Positions 21,558 through 31,134 of a stretch of DNA of 64,000 bases are shown here, piece after piece (the first letter of the stretch is position 1; each line of letters opens with the position of its first letter). The notes under the pieces were generated by a model, which saw nothing but the letters and a program-made list of their open reading frames with translations, had not been told where the DNA came from and did not search any database. Source of the DNA: Noviherbaspirillum cavernae (lineage in GTDB: Bacteria > Pseudomonadota > Gammaproteobacteria > Burkholderiales > Burkholderiaceae_D); assembly GCF_003590875.1 (NCBI RefSeq), contig NZ_QYUN01000002.1, forward strand, positions 1,302,001 through 1,366,000, given 5' to 3'. Position numbers and translations under genes: made by a program.

Positions 21558-22601
21558 ATGCGACTGAACAAATTCCTGAAATCGGCAGTAGTGGCAACGA
21601 GTGCAAGCATCGCGTTTTCTTCCGCATGGGCCGCCGACATCACCGGCGCCGGTGCGACGTTTCCCTACCCGATTTACGCGAAATGGGCGGAGGAATACAA
21701 GAAGGCGACCGGTACCGGCCTGAACTACCAGTCGATCGGCTCCGGCGGCGGCATCAAGCAGATCAAGGCAAAGACCGTGGACTTCGGCGCATCGGACATG
21801 CCGCTCAAGGCGGAAGATCTGGAGCAGGAAGGCCTGATGCAATTCCCGGCCATCATGGGCGGCGTGGTGCCGGTCGTGAATCTGGAAGGCGTCGCTCCCG
21901 GCCAATTGAAGCTGACCGGCGAGGTGCTGGCTGACATCTATCTCGGCAAGGTCGCCAAGTGGAACGCTCCTGAAATCGCTGCGCTCAACGCCGGCGTCAA
22001 GCTGCCGGCCGACGACATCGTCGTGGTGCATCGCTCCGACGGCTCCGGCACATCATTCCTGTTCACCGATTTCCTGTCCAAGGTCAACCCGGACTTCAAG
22101 ACCAAGGTGGGTTCCGGTACGGCCGTCAAATGGCCGACGGGCATCGGCGGCAAGGGGAACGAAGGCGTCGCCGCAAACGTGCAGCGCACCAAAAATTCGA
22201 TCGGTTACGTCGAATACGTCTACGCCAAGCGCAACAAGATGAGTCATACCCAGCTCAAGAACAAGGATGGCCAATTCGTGCAGCCTGACGACGAAACCTT
22301 CAAGGCCGCAGCAGCAGGTGCCGACTGGTCGAAAGCTCCGGGTTTCGGTGTCGTGCTGACGAACCAGTCCGGCAAGACCAGCTGGCCGATCACCGGCGCA
22401 TCCTTCATCCTGCTGCACAAGACGCAGGCCGATGCGGCCAAGGGCAAGGAAGTGCTGAAGTTCTTCGACTGGGCCTACAAGAACGGCGGCGCGATGGCGA
22501 CCGAACTGGACTATGTCGCGATGCCAGGCGCGGTGGTGAAGTCGGTGCAGGATGCATGGAAATCGCAGGTCAAGGATGCGGCCGGCAAGGCGCTCTGGTA
22601 A
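21558..22601 (+). CDS. pstS: Phosphate ABC transporter, periplasmic binding protein PstS
   Basis: 347 residues from the ATG at 21558 with AAAGGAGC upstream; a TTG seven codons earlier is not preferred. Sec signal peptide cleaved after AWA (~25). The mature protein opens with DITGAGATFPYPIYAKW and has the phosphate-contacting SIGSGGGIKQI and RSDGSGTSF motifs. It captures phosphate in the periplasm for PstCAB and takes part in PhoR signalling. It is the first gene of pstSCAB-phoU-phoBR, under Pho boxes. Confidence 0.97.
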   Translation: MRLNKFLKSAVVATSASIAFSSAWAADITGAGATFPYPIYAKWAEEYKKATGTGLNYQSIGSGGGIKQIKAKTVDFGASDMPLKAEDLEQEGLMQFPAIMGGVVPVVNLEGVAPGQLKLTGEVLADIYLGKVAKWNAPEIAALNAGVKLPADDIVVVHRSDGSGTSFLFTDFLSKVNPDFKTKVGSGTAVKWPTGIGGKGNEGVAANVQRTKNSIGYVEYVYAKRNKMSHTQLKNKDGQFVQPDDETFKAAAAGADWSKAPGFGVVLTNQSGKTSWPITGASFILLHKTQADAAKGKEVLKFFDWAYKNGGAMATELDYVAMPGAVVKSVQDAWKSQVKDAAGKALW

Positions 22602-22625
22602 GCCTGCAGTGTCATGGAACGCAAG

Positions 22626-22658
22626 CCTCCTTCCCCCGTTCACGGGAAGGGGGTTTTT
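22626..22658 (+). terminator. Hairpin with T-run between pstS and pstC (attenuator)
   Basis: 10-bp stem CCTCCTTCCC / GGGAAGGGGG (one T-G pair), 8-nt loop, then five T. Such leaky terminators let pstS be made in excess over the membrane genes. Confidence 0.75.
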
Positions 22659-22706
22659 CGTGATGCAATGTTGGACCGACTATCTGCCGCGCGCGGCATC
22701 GACCTT

Positions 22707-23735
22707 ATGAGTGCAAACATTACTTCGACTGCCGTGCGCATTACGGATACGACTCAAGCTGCCAGTGCGACGCATGCCGCCGATCTGGCAATGGCTGCGG
22801 CCATGCGTCGCCAGCGGCTTCAGGATTTCCTGTTTCACAAGATCACGCTCGCATTCGCATTGAGCGTGCTGCTGGTGCTGGCAGGAATCATCATCTCGCT
22901 CATCATCGGCGCATGGCCGGCTTTCAAGGAATTCGGCCCGGCTTTCATCACCACGATCGAGTGGGATCCGGTCAACGACCAGTACGGCGCGCTGATTGCC
23001 ATTGCCGGCACGGTGTCGACATCGCTGATCGCGCTTCTGATCGCATTTCCGATCAGCTTCGGGATCGCGCTCTTTCTCACCGAGATTTGTCCGGCAGTGC
23101 TGCGGCGGCCTTTGGGCACGGCAGTCGAGTTGCTGGCGGGCGTGCCCAGCATCATCTATGGCATGTGGGGCTTGTTCGTGTTCGCGCCGCTGTTTGGCGA
23201 CTATGTGCAACCGCTGTTGAAGAACACGCTGGGCCAGTTGCCTCTCATCGGCCAGCTTTTCAGCGGGCCGGCCATGGGCATCGGCATACTCACCGCCGGC
23301 TTGATCCTGGCAGTGATGATCATTCCCTTCATCGCATCCGTCATGCGCGATGTGTTTGAAATCGTGCCGGCAGTGCTGAAGGAATCCGCCTATGGACTTG
23401 GATGTACCAAATGGGAAGTGGTGCGCAAGGTGGTCCTGCCGTACACCCGGACCGGCGTCGTCGGCGGCGTCATGCTCGGACTCGGCCGCGCGCTGGGCGA
23501 GACGATGGCCGTTACCTTCGTGATCGGCAATGCGCACAAGCTGTCGTGGTCGCTGCTGGCGCCGGGCAACAGCATTGCATCGACGCTGGCCAACGAATTT
23601 GCCGAAGCCGAATCGACGCTGCATGTGTCATCGCTGTTTGCGCTCGGCCTGATCCTGTTCGCGATCACCTTTATCGTATTGTCGTCGGCCAAGCTCATGC
23701 TGATGGGAATGTCCCGCAAAGAAGGGAGCACATAA
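22707..23735 (+). CDS. pstC: Phosphate ABC transporter permease PstC
   Basis: 342 residues from the ATG at 22707; starts at 22671 or 22614 are possible, but they would place the N-terminus in or near the attenuator hairpin. Six membrane helices, with a hydrophilic N-terminal extension of ~40 residues. The permease EAA loop is visible in [20 protein letters not shown] (~230-249). Forms the channel with PstA. Its stop codon overlaps the pstA start (TAATG). Confidence 0.94.
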   Translation: MSANITSTAVRITDTTQAASATHAADLAMAAAMRRQRLQDFLFHKITLAFALSVLLVLAGIIISLIIGAWPAFKEFGPAFITTIEWDPVNDQYGALIAIAGTVSTSLIALLIAFPISFGIALFLTEICPAVLRRPLGTAVELLAGVPSIIYGMWGLFVFAPLFGDYVQPLLKNTLGQLPLIGQLFSGPAMGIGILTAGLILAVMIIPFIASVMRDVFEIVPAVLKESAYGLGCTKWEVVRKVVLPYTRTGVVGGVMLGLGRALGETMAVTFVIGNAHKLSWSLLAPGNSIASTLANEFAEAESTLHVSSLFALGLILFAITFIVLSSAKLMLMGMSRKEGST

Positions 23736-24580
23736 TGAATCCGGTCTACCGCAAGCGTCTGTGGCAGCACCGCGTCGGTATCGCGTTGTCCTTTGCGGCG
23801 ATGGCGATCGGTCTCCTGTTTCTGGGCTGGATACTGTTCACGCTGATCCTCAAGGGCGTGGGCGCATTAAGCCTTGCCATGTTCACCCAGACCACGCCCG
23901 CGCCCGGCAGCGATGGCGGCGGCTTGATGAATGCGATCGTCGGCAGCTTGATGATGGTCGGCGCCGCGACGCTGATCAGCACGCCGATCGGCATCCTGGC
24001 CGGCATCTACCTGGCCGAGTATGGCGAAAAGAGCTGGCTGGCGCAGGTGACGCGCTTCATCACCGACATCATGCTGTCGGCGCCATCGATCGTGATCGGC
24101 CTGTTCGTCTATGCCCTCTATGTCGCCAACGTGAAGCACTTTTCCGGCTGGGCCGGCACCTTCTCGATTTCGCTGATTGCCGTGCCGGTCATCGTGCGCA
24201 CCACCGACAACATGCTGAAGCTGGTGCCGAACAGCCTGCGCGAGGCAGCGTTTTCGCTGGGCGCGCCGCGCTGGAAAGTCGCCATGATGGTGCGCCTGCG
24301 CGCGGTGAAGGCGGGTGTCGTGACCGGCGTGCTGCTGGCGGTTGCCCGGATTTCAGGCGAAACAGCGCCGCTGTTGTTCACCGCCTTGAACAACCAGTTC
24401 TTCAGCGCCGACATGAATGCACCGCTCGCCAACCTGCCGGTCGTGATCTACCAGTTCGCCATGAGCCCGTACGATAACTGGCGTTCCCTGGCATGGGGCG
24501 GCGCATTGCTGATCACCGTCAGCGTACTCGGTTTGAATATCCTTTCCCGCACCTTGTTCAGTCAGAGGATGCCGAAATAA
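23735..24580 (+). CDS. pstA: Phosphate ABC transporter permease PstA
   Basis: 281 residues. The start overlaps the last base of pstC, which implies translational coupling. Six hydrophobic helices, with the EAA loop in [20 protein letters not shown] (~170-189) that docks on PstB. Partner of PstC in the inner membrane. Confidence 0.95.
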   Translation: MNPVYRKRLWQHRVGIALSFAAMAIGLLFLGWILFTLILKGVGALSLAMFTQTTPAPGSDGGGLMNAIVGSLMMVGAATLISTPIGILAGIYLAEYGEKSWLAQVTRFITDIMLSAPSIVIGLFVYALYVANVKHFSGWAGTFSISLIAVPVIVRTTDNMLKLVPNSLREAAFSLGAPRWKVAMMVRLRAVKAGVVTGVLLAVARISGETAPLLFTALNNQFFSADMNAPLANLPVVIYQFAMSPYDNWRSLAWGGALLITVSVLGLNILSRTLFSQRMPK

Positions 24581-24581
24581 C

Positions 24582-25364
24582 ATGAATGATCAAATGATGA
24601 CCATGGCCGACAAGACCACCCTCCAGATTTCCGGCCTGAATTTTTACTACGGGGCGTCGCATGCACTGAAGGACGTCAACCTGAATATCCACGAGAAGAA
24701 GGTCACCGCCTTCATCGGTCCTTCGGGTTGCGGCAAGTCCACGCTGCTGCGCACGCTCAACCGCATGTACGACCTGTATCCGGGCCAGCGCGCGGAGGGG
24801 ACGATCATGTACCACGGGCGGAACATTCTCGATCCGGGGCAGGACGTCAACATGCTGCGTGCCAAGGTCGGGATGGTGTTCCAGAAGCCGACGCCGTTTC
24901 CGATGTCGGTCTACGACAACATCGCGTTCGGTGTGCGCCTGTACGAGAATCTGTCGCGCGGCGAGATGGATGAACGCGTCGAATGGGCGCTCAGGAAGGC
25001 GGCTCTGTGGACCGAGGTCAAGGACAAGCTCAACAAGAGCGGCCTCAGCCTGTCGGGCGGCCAGCAGCAGCGGCTGTGCATTGCTCGCGGTGTCGCGGTC
25101 AAGCCCGACGTGCTGCTGCTGGACGAACCGACTTCCGCGCTGGACCCGATTTCGACCGCGAAGATCGAGGAACTGATCGCCGAACTGAAGCAGGATTACA
25201 CCATCACCATCGTGACGCATAATATGCAGCAGGCTGCGCGCTGCTCCGATTACACGGCGTACATGTACCTCGGCGAGCTGGTGGAGTTCGGCGAGACCGA
25301 TCAGATTTTCATGAATCCGGCGAAGAAGGAAACGCAGGATTACATCACCGGCCGTTTCGGCTGA
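24582..25364 (+). CDS. pstB: Phosphate ABC transporter ATPase PstB
   Basis: 260 residues. Walker [10 protein letters not shown], signature [14 protein letters not shown], Walker [12 protein letters not shown] and the His switch [10 protein letters not shown] are all present. Powers PstCA. Starts 2 bp after pstA; internal ATGs at 24597, 24600 and 24606 are also possible starts. Confidence 0.97.
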   Translation: MNDQMMTMADKTTLQISGLNFYYGASHALKDVNLNIHEKKVTAFIGPSGCGKSTLLRTLNRMYDLYPGQRAEGTIMYHGRNILDPGQDVNMLRAKVGMVFQKPTPFPMSVYDNIAFGVRLYENLSRGEMDERVEWALRKAALWTEVKDKLNKSGLSLSGGQQQRLCIARGVAVKPDVLLLDEPTSALDPISTAKIEELIAELKQDYTITIVTHNMQQAARCSDYTAYMYLGELVEFGETDQIFMNPAKKETQDYITGRFG

Positions 25365-25410
25365 ACATGCATTCGCAGACTGCCAATCTTGAATCATTAA
25401 GGAGAGCCTG

Positions 25411-26118
25411 ATGCCGGGCGACCATTCTTCAAAACAATACGACATGGACCTGGAAGCGATCCGCTCCAAGGTGTTGCTGATGGGTGGACTGGTGGAACGC
25501 CAGTTCAACGACGCAATTGAATCTTTTCGCACGGGGAACGTCGCGCAGGCCGATGGCGTCATCAAGGGCGATGAGGAAGTCAACCGCCTCGAAGTCGCTC
25601 TGGACGACACCTGCAGCCACTTGATCGTCAAGCGCCAGCCGGCCGCGAACGACTTGCGCACCGTGATGGCGACCATCAAGGTGATTACCGATCTGGAACG
25701 CATCGGCGACGAGGCGACCAAGGTCGCGCGTAGTGCGAAGAATATGCAGGAGCGCGGCTCGACCGGCGCGCTCAACCACTACGAATCCATCCGCGTGATC
25801 GCCGCCAACACGGCGAACCTGTTGCACGATGCGCTCGATGCATTTGCGCGCCTCGATGAAAAGCAGGCGGCCAGGATCATCGCGCAGGACGAGGTGATCG
25901 ATCACGAATTCCGCTCCATCATGCGCTCGATGATCACCTTCATGATGGAAGATCCGCGCACCATTTCGGCGGCACTGGACACCTTGTGGGTCGCCAAGGC
26001 GCTGGAACGGATCGGCGATCACGCCAAGAACATCGCCGAGTACGTCATCTACGTGGTGGAGGGCAAGGACATTCGCCATACCGATTACGTGTACACGAAG
26101 CTGGACAGTTCCATTTGA
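25411..26118 (+). CDS. phoU: Phosphate signalling protein PhoU
   Basis: 235 residues made of two PhoU three-helix repeats, each with the metal-binding E/DxxxD pattern: DLERIGDEATKVAR (~91-104) and ALERIGDHAKNIAEY (~195-209). PhoU links PstSCAB to PhoR and keeps the kinase off when phosphate is ample. It is preceded by AAGGAG and followed two bases later by phoB. Confidence 0.96.
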   Translation: MPGDHSSKQYDMDLEAIRSKVLLMGGLVERQFNDAIESFRTGNVAQADGVIKGDEEVNRLEVALDDTCSHLIVKRQPAANDLRTVMATIKVITDLERIGDEATKVARSAKNMQERGSTGALNHYESIRVIAANTANLLHDALDAFARLDEKQAARIIAQDEVIDHEFRSIMRSMITFMMEDPRTISAALDTLWVAKALERIGDHAKNIAEYVIYVVEGKDIRHTDYVYTKLDSSI

Positions 26119-26120
26119 CC

Positions 26121-26810
26121 ATGGCAGCAGACAAAACCACCATTCTGATAGTCGAAGACGAACCGTCCATCGTTGAGCTGGTGACATTCACGCTGCAGGG
26201 AGCGGGCTGGAATGCCTTTGCGGTGAATACCGCAGGCGACGCATGGGAATTCATCCAGCGCCGCACGCCGCACATGATTCTGCTGGACTGGATGCTGCCG
26301 GACCAGACCGGTCTGCGCCTGCTGTCGAGAATCCGATCCGATCGCCAGCTGCAAGGCATCCCGGTGATCATGCTGACGGCCAAGAGCATGGAAGAAGACA
26401 AGATCGCGGGACTCGATACGGGGGCCGACGACTACATCACCAAGCCGTTTTCGCCGCGCGAGCTTACCGCGCGCATGAAGGCGCTCTTGCGCCGGAAGAG
26501 TCCCGAGCATGCGCAAAGCATGATGACGGCGGGTGCCGTCACGCTGGATCCGGTCAGCTGCAGCGTCATGCTGCACGAAGAAAAGATCGAGATCGGGCAT
26601 GCGGAATACAAGCTGCTGAAATTCTTCCTGGCGCATCCCGAGCGCGTCTTTTCGCGCAGTCAGTTGCTCGACAAGGTATGGGGCGATCATGTCGTGATCG
26701 AAGAGCGTACCGTCGATGTCCATGTATTGCGCCTGCGGAAGGCGCTCAAGGATGCCGAATCGCTCATCAAGACCGTGCGTAGTGTAGGTTACATGCTGTC
26801 TGAAAAATAA
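26121..26810 (+). CDS. phoB: Phosphate regulon response regulator PhoB
   Basis: 229 residues from the ATG at 26121. The receiver has D56 as the phosphoacceptor (ILLDWMLP) and K108 in ITKPF. The C-terminal OmpR-type winged helix shows SRSQLLDKVWGDHVVIEERTVDVH in two parts (~175-200). It activates Pho-box promoters such as the one before pstS. It is only 2 bp from phoU, but a palindromic repeat separates it from phoR. Confidence 0.96.
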   Translation: MAADKTTILIVEDEPSIVELVTFTLQGAGWNAFAVNTAGDAWEFIQRRTPHMILLDWMLPDQTGLRLLSRIRSDRQLQGIPVIMLTAKSMEEDKIAGLDTGADDYITKPFSPRELTARMKALLRRKSPEHAQSMMTAGAVTLDPVSCSVMLHEEKIEIGHAEYKLLKFFLAHPERVFSRSQLLDKVWGDHVVIEERTVDVHVLRLRKALKDAESLIKTVRSVGYMLSEK

Positions 26811-26922
26811 GAGCGTCTGACAAAATGATTTCGAGGGCGTTGCGCAGCCTTGCCGTACCATATGTACTGTCTGCGGCTGCGCGGCCACTCGGAAACGCTT
26901 CGCTTCGTTTTGTCAGACGCTC
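26811..26922. repeat. 112-bp palindromic repeat between phoB and phoR
   Basis: Perfect 15-bp terminal arms (26811-26825, GAGCGTCTGACAAAA, and 26908-26922) flank a core with a second inverted pair GCGCAGCC / GGCTGCGC around GTACCATATGTAC. It starts directly after the phoB stop codon and has no coding role. It looks like a miniature inverted-repeat element or a REP-type unit. Confidence 0.8.
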
Positions 26923-26937
26923 ACATCTTCTTTTCTT

Positions 26938-28233
26938 ATGAATCCCAAGCTGCTGTTCTGGGTTCCGGCCATCTTGCGGCTGTCGTTCGTGCTGGTCGGC
27001 GTCGGCATACTCTGGTATTTCTTCGGCCCCATCGCCGGATTGCTCGCCGGCCTTCTTGCCATGTGCGTCTTGCTGGTCGTCCAGCTCCAGTATCTGTATC
27101 GCCTCGCCGAATGGCTCGACGAACCGTCCAGCAGCGCGCTTCCCGATGGCTGGGGTGCCTGGACCGATATTTTTTCGCGGCTCTACAAGATGCGCCGCGG
27201 CGATGAGAAGAACCAGGCGGAACTGACCGAGTGGCTGGCGCGCTTCCGCCAGGCGATGAGTCTGCTGCCGGATGGCGTCGTGATCATGGACGACGTGCTG
27301 TTCCTGGAATGGTGCAATCCGGCGGCGGAAAAGCATCTCGGCCTCAAGCTCGACCGCGACAAAGGCATGCGGGTCACGAATCTTGTCCGCAGCCCGGAAT
27401 TCATGGACTACATCATCCTCGGACGTTACGACCAGCCGCTTTCTCTCAGCCTGAGAGACCGCAAATTGATCGCGCATATCATCCCGTTCGAAAACCGTCG
27501 GCAGATTCTGGTGACGCACGATGCGACGGAATCGGAACGGATTGAAATGATGCGGCGCGACTTCATTGCCAACGCGTCGCACGAATTGCGCACACCGCTG
27601 ACCGTGATCAACGGTTTCCTCGAAATCGCCCTGGGCCAGCCGAAACTCGATGCGCAAACCAGATTGGCGCACGTGAAATTGATGAGCGAACAGGGACACC
27701 GCATGCAGAACCTGGTCGAGGACATGCTGACATTGACGCGTCTGGAGTCGGTTGACTATCCGCTTCGTCCCGAGCGGGTCAACATTCCGGCCTTGCTGGA
27801 GCAGGTCTTGCAGGAGGCGAAGGCGCTGTCAGCAGGCAGGCACGACATTTCGCTCGAAGTGGATGGGCCAGACATCAAGGGCAGCACGGAAGAGCTGCGC
27901 AGCGCGTTCGGCAATCTGACGTCGAATGCAGTGCGCTACACGCCGGGGCAAGGGCGCATCGAGATGACGTGGCGGCAGACTGCGGCCGGTCCGCAGTTCG
28001 AAGTGCGTGACACCGGCATCGGCATCCGACCCGAACATATATCGAGGCTGACCGAGCGTTTCTACCGCGTTGACAAGAGTCGCTCGCGGGAGACGCAGGG
28101 AACCGGGCTGGGCCTGGCCATCGTCAAGCATGTGCTGTTGCGGCATGATGCATCGCTGACCATCGAGTCGCAGCCGGAGCAGGGCAGCTGCTTCGCCGTG
28201 AAGTTCCCGCAGAAGGTGGTGTGGGGGGATTAG
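26938..28233 (+). CDS. phoR: Phosphate regulon sensor histidine kinase PhoR
   Basis: 431 residues. Two N-terminal hydrophobic segments (~8-30 and 32-52) with almost no periplasmic loop, as in PhoR. A PAS domain follows (~100-190), then the H-box FIANASHELRTPL with phospho-accepting H215, and the HATPase with NLTSNAVRYTP, DTGIGI and GTGLGLAIV. It phosphorylates PhoB when PstSCAB/PhoU report low phosphate. Confidence 0.95.
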   Translation: MNPKLLFWVPAILRLSFVLVGVGILWYFFGPIAGLLAGLLAMCVLLVVQLQYLYRLAEWLDEPSSSALPDGWGAWTDIFSRLYKMRRGDEKNQAELTEWLARFRQAMSLLPDGVVIMDDVLFLEWCNPAAEKHLGLKLDRDKGMRVTNLVRSPEFMDYIILGRYDQPLSLSLRDRKLIAHIIPFENRRQILVTHDATESERIEMMRRDFIANASHELRTPLTVINGFLEIALGQPKLDAQTRLAHVKLMSEQGHRMQNLVEDMLTLTRLESVDYPLRPERVNIPALLEQVLQEAKALSAGRHDISLEVDGPDIKGSTEELRSAFGNLTSNAVRYTPGQGRIEMTWRQTAAGPQFEVRDTGIGIRPEHISRLTERFYRVDKSRSRETQGTGLGLAIVKHVLLRHDASLTIESQPEQGSCFAVKFPQKVVWGD

Positions 28234-28268
28234 GACGGGCGCGAATGGCGGACTGTGCCGCCATCGCA

Positions 28269-28298
28269 GGTCAGGATTCGAACAGTCGATTCCTGACC
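28269..28298. terminator. Possible bidirectional terminator between phoR and the iron-binding protein gene
   Basis: 8-bp perfect stem GGTCAGGA / TCCTGACC with a 14-nt loop in the convergent gap. T-runs are short on both sides, so its strength is uncertain. Confidence 0.45.
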
Positions 28299-28313
28299 CT
28301 TTGCTGATGAGAC

Positions 28314-29354
28314 TTACTTGTAGCCGACGCGATCCAGAATCTTCTGTGCCGCGATCTGGTTCTTGCCGATGGTGGCGATCGAGACGGTTTCCATCTTGAA
28401 CTTGCCGAGCGATTCCAACGCCGGGTTCTTCGCCACCGCACTCTTCACGACAGGCCATTCATTGTTGCCGTTGGCCAGATAGGCTTGCGCGTCATCGCTG
28501 GCGAGGTACTCCAGGAACTGGACAGCCGCATCGCGATGCGGTGCATTCTTCGCGACGCCGCCGCCGGAAATATTCATGTGTGTTCCCGACGTCTTCTGGT
28601 TCGGCCAGAGGAAGCCGACCTTGCTCATCATTTCCTTTTCATCCGGCTTCGTGGAGCGCAGCAGGCGAACATAGTAGTAGGAATTGGCGAGCGCTACGCC
28701 GCATTCACCGGTTGCGACACCCTTGATCTGGTCCGTGTCGCCGCCGCGCGGAGGACGCGCGAAGTTCGTGACCATGCCTTGCGCCCATTGTTCCGTTGCC
28801 TGTTCGCCGTTGCGGTCGATCATGGAGCCGATCAGCGACAGCATGTAAGGATGGGAGCCGGAACGGGTGCAGACCTTGCCCTTGTTTTTCGGATCGGCAA
28901 GCGATTCGTACGTCGCCACATCTTCCGGCTTTACCGTGTCCTTGTTGTAGACAATGATGCGAGCGCGCGTCGAAAAGCCGTACCATTCCGCGCCGTTGCC
29001 GTCATCCTTGCCGCGCAGGTTGGCAGGGATGCGCGCATCCAGCACCTTGGACTTGACCGGCTGGAACATGCCGTTGATCTGGGCGCGCCACAGACGTGCG
29101 GCATCCACCAGCAGGATGACATCGGCCGCGCTGTTCTTGCCTTCATTCTTCAAGCGTTCGAGCAAGGCATTGTCGTCGGCTTCGATCCGGTTGATCTTGA
29201 TGCCGGTTTGCTTGGTGAAGTTCGAATACAACTGTTCGTCGGTCTGATAGTGACGGGCAGAGTAGAGGTTCAATTCCTTCTCTTGCGCCTGAACCGAACT
29301 TGCGGCAAGCGATACAACAGCAGCGCCCATCAATGTGGAAGTCAAACGTTTCAT
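28314..29354 (-). CDS. Periplasmic iron(III)-binding protein, FutA/FbpA type
   Basis: 346 residues with a Sec signal peptide (cleavage near SVQAQ, ~24). The mature start KELNLYSARHYQTDEQLY and the Tyr cluster in NSYYYVRLL (~219-227) fit iron-binding FutA/IdiA proteins, where tyrosines ligate Fe3+. It captures ferric iron for an ABC importer, but no permease or ATPase gene is adjacent, so it is an orphan binding protein here. Two Fur-box-like sites lie just upstream. Confidence 0.9.
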   Translation of the reverse strand: MKRLTSTLMGAAVVSLAASSVQAQEKELNLYSARHYQTDEQLYSNFTKQTGIKINRIEADDNALLERLKNEGKNSAADVILLVDAARLWRAQINGMFQPVKSKVLDARIPANLRGKDDGNGAEWYGFSTRARIIVYNKDTVKPEDVATYESLADPKNKGKVCTRSGSHPYMLSLIGSMIDRNGEQATEQWAQGMVTNFARPPRGGDTDQIKGVATGECGVALANSYYYVRLLRSTKPDEKEMMSKVGFLWPNQKTSGTHMNISGGGVAKNAPHRDAAVQFLEYLASDDAQAYLANGNNEWPVVKSAVAKNPALESLGKFKMETVSIATIGKNQIAAQKILDRVGYK

Positions 29355-29366
29355 GTTGCTCCTTAT

Positions 29367-29385
29367 TGAGAATGATTTTCAATTG
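29367..29385 (-). promoter_or_regulatory. Fur box upstream of the iron-binding protein gene
   Basis: TGAGAATGATTTTCAATTG closely follows the Fur consensus GATAATGATTATCATTATC; it lies 13 bp before the start codon. Confidence 0.75.
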
Positions 29386-29411
29386 CAAAAATTATACGCG
29401 TATTTGGCAAA

Positions 29412-29430
29412 TCGAAATCGTTCTCATTGA
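29412..29430 (-). promoter_or_regulatory. Second Fur-box-like site
   Basis: TCAATGAGAACGATTTCGA on the minus strand repeats the AATGAGAA-type half sites 45 bp further upstream. It suggests tight iron repression and may affect the divergent patatin gene too. Confidence 0.55.
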
Positions 29431-29534
29431 GGCTGCAAGCGCCTTTCGCAGCTTCCGCTACAATCCTTGATGCAGCGCAATGAAACGTCATTGCCCATGC
29501 ATCTGTTCCCGAGTCTTTTTTGCTTCCTTGTCAC

Positions 29535-30449
29535 ATGTTTCCTGTGCGTTTACTCCTGATCACTTCATCCGCGGTGTTATTACTTGCCGGCTGTGCGGCC
29601 ACGACCGCACCCATCGCCACGCCGAATGCGCCGGTAGCGGTGCAGCAAAAACCGCCGCGCAGCGTAAAAATCGGTCTCGCGCTCGGCGGCGGCGCGGCGC
29701 GCGGCTTTGCCCATATCGGTGTCATCAAGGCGCTCGAAGCGCAGGGCATCGTGCCCGATGTTGTGGTTGGAACAAGTGCCGGCAGCCTGGTCGGCGCCTT
29801 GTACGCGGCAGGGAACAATGGCTTCGCGTTGAACAAAATGGCACTGGAAATGGAAGAAGCCGCCATCTCGGATTGGTCGGTACCGCTGTTTTCCAAAGGC
29901 ACTGGCGTTCTGAAAGGCGAGGCATTGCAGAATTACGTCAACAAGGCCATCAACGGGGTGCCGCTTGAAAAGCTGAAAATTCCATTTGGTGCGGTCGCCA
30001 CCGATCTCAACAACGGACAACCGATCCTGTTCCAACGCGGTAACACCGGACTCGCCGTGCGCGCCTCATCCGCTGTTCCCAGTGTTTTTCAACCAGTCAA
30101 GATCGGTGATCACGCCTACGTGGACGGCGGACTGGTTTCACCGGTGCCGGTACGCTTTGCGCGGCAGATGGGGGCGGATTTCGTGATTGCGGTGAACATA
30201 TCGGCGCAACCCGATGCGCAACCGGCGTCAAGTTCACTGGATGTTCTGCTGCAAACCTTCGCCATCATGGGGCAGAGCATCAACAACCATGAATTGAAGG
30301 AAGCCGACATCGTCATCCAACCGCGTCTGGGAACCATGAAGGGCAATGACTTCCCCGGACGTAATGTCGCAATCCTGGCGGGAGAGCAGGCGGCCGTCGC
30401 GGCCATACCGGAACTCAGGCAGAAGTTGAAACAGAAAAGGGAACAATAG
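29535..30449 (+). CDS. Patatin-like phospholipase, predicted lipoprotein
   Basis: 304 residues from the ATG at 29535. Lipoprotein signal with lipobox LLAGC (Cys at ~19), then the patatin fold: oxyanion loop GGGAARG (~52-58), nucleophile GTSAG (~82-86) and the catalytic Asp in VDGGLV (~197). This is the RssA/YchK-like size class with a membrane anchor. A serine lipid acyl hydrolase facing the periplasm is the likely role; the substrate is unknown. It is convergent with the peptidase gene. Confidence 0.88.
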   Translation: MFPVRLLLITSSAVLLLAGCAATTAPIATPNAPVAVQQKPPRSVKIGLALGGGAARGFAHIGVIKALEAQGIVPDVVVGTSAGSLVGALYAAGNNGFALNKMALEMEEAAISDWSVPLFSKGTGVLKGEALQNYVNKAINGVPLEKLKIPFGAVATDLNNGQPILFQRGNTGLAVRASSAVPSVFQPVKIGDHAYVDGGLVSPVPVRFARQMGADFVIAVNISAQPDAQPASSSLDVLLQTFAIMGQSINNHELKEADIVIQPRLGTMKGNDFPGRNVAILAGEQAAVAAIPELRQKLKQKREQ

Positions 30450-30460
30450 GATGCAATATC

Positions 30461-31009
30461 CTATTTGTGCTCCGGTTCGCTGATGCGGCGCGCGCCGTTG
30501 AACCGGCTGCGCCAGTAACCGACGTCCATGCTTTCGATGCGGACCTTGCCGCCAGCCGAAGGCGCATGGATGAACTTGTTATCGCCAAGATAAATGCCGA
30601 CGTGGGAAAAGCCGCGTCTCAAGGTGTTGTAGAAGACCAGATCGCCCGGCTGCAAGTCCTTGGTTTCAACCTGCTGACCCACTTGGCTGATTTCTTCCGA
30701 CGTCCGCGGCAGATTGGTATTCCATACCTCCTTGAACAGATAGCGCACCAACCCGCTGCAGTCCAGCCCGCTTTCAGGTGCGGTGCCGCCGTACTTGTAA
30801 CTGATGCCGATCATGCTCATGGCCTGCATCGCAAGCTCGGATGCGCGACCGGACAGATTCTGCAATTTGCTCAAGGCCGTGTTCAGCGGAGGCGACTCCT
30901 CCAAAGGATAGTCCGCACCATATGCGAGGGGCGACAAGCAGATGCCAACGGCGATGACACACATCGGAGGCAATGCTCGCAGCCGAACGAGGTAATCGGA
31001 AATTGGCAT
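30461..31009 (-). CDS. NlpC/P60 (C40) cell-wall peptidase
   Basis: 182 residues from the ATG at 31009; a TTG nine codons earlier (31036) is an alternative. N-terminal hydrophobic signal (cleavage near AYGA), then an NlpC/P60 domain with catalytic Cys in LDCSGLVRY, His in FSHVGIYLG and the third residue His in FIHAP. It is probably a periplasmic endopeptidase that cuts peptidoglycan stem peptides, like Spr/MepS. Divergent from the response-regulator gene. Confidence 0.92.
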   Translation of the reverse strand: MPISDYLVRLRALPPMCVIAVGICLSPLAYGADYPLEESPPLNTALSKLQNLSGRASELAMQAMSMIGISYKYGGTAPESGLDCSGLVRYLFKEVWNTNLPRTSEEISQVGQQVETKDLQPGDLVFYNTLRRGFSHVGIYLGDNKFIHAPSAGGKVRIESMDVGYWRSRFNGARRISEPEHK

Positions 31010-31134
31010 TTTGATCAATTCAGTGCGGTGTACCAATCGACTGTAAGTGAATCTCGCAGTACTGTCAAAAACTGTTGCCTGCGAGTATGCTTGCTCAATG
31101 GCATCTCATGATCAAAACTGCATGATCACATAGC

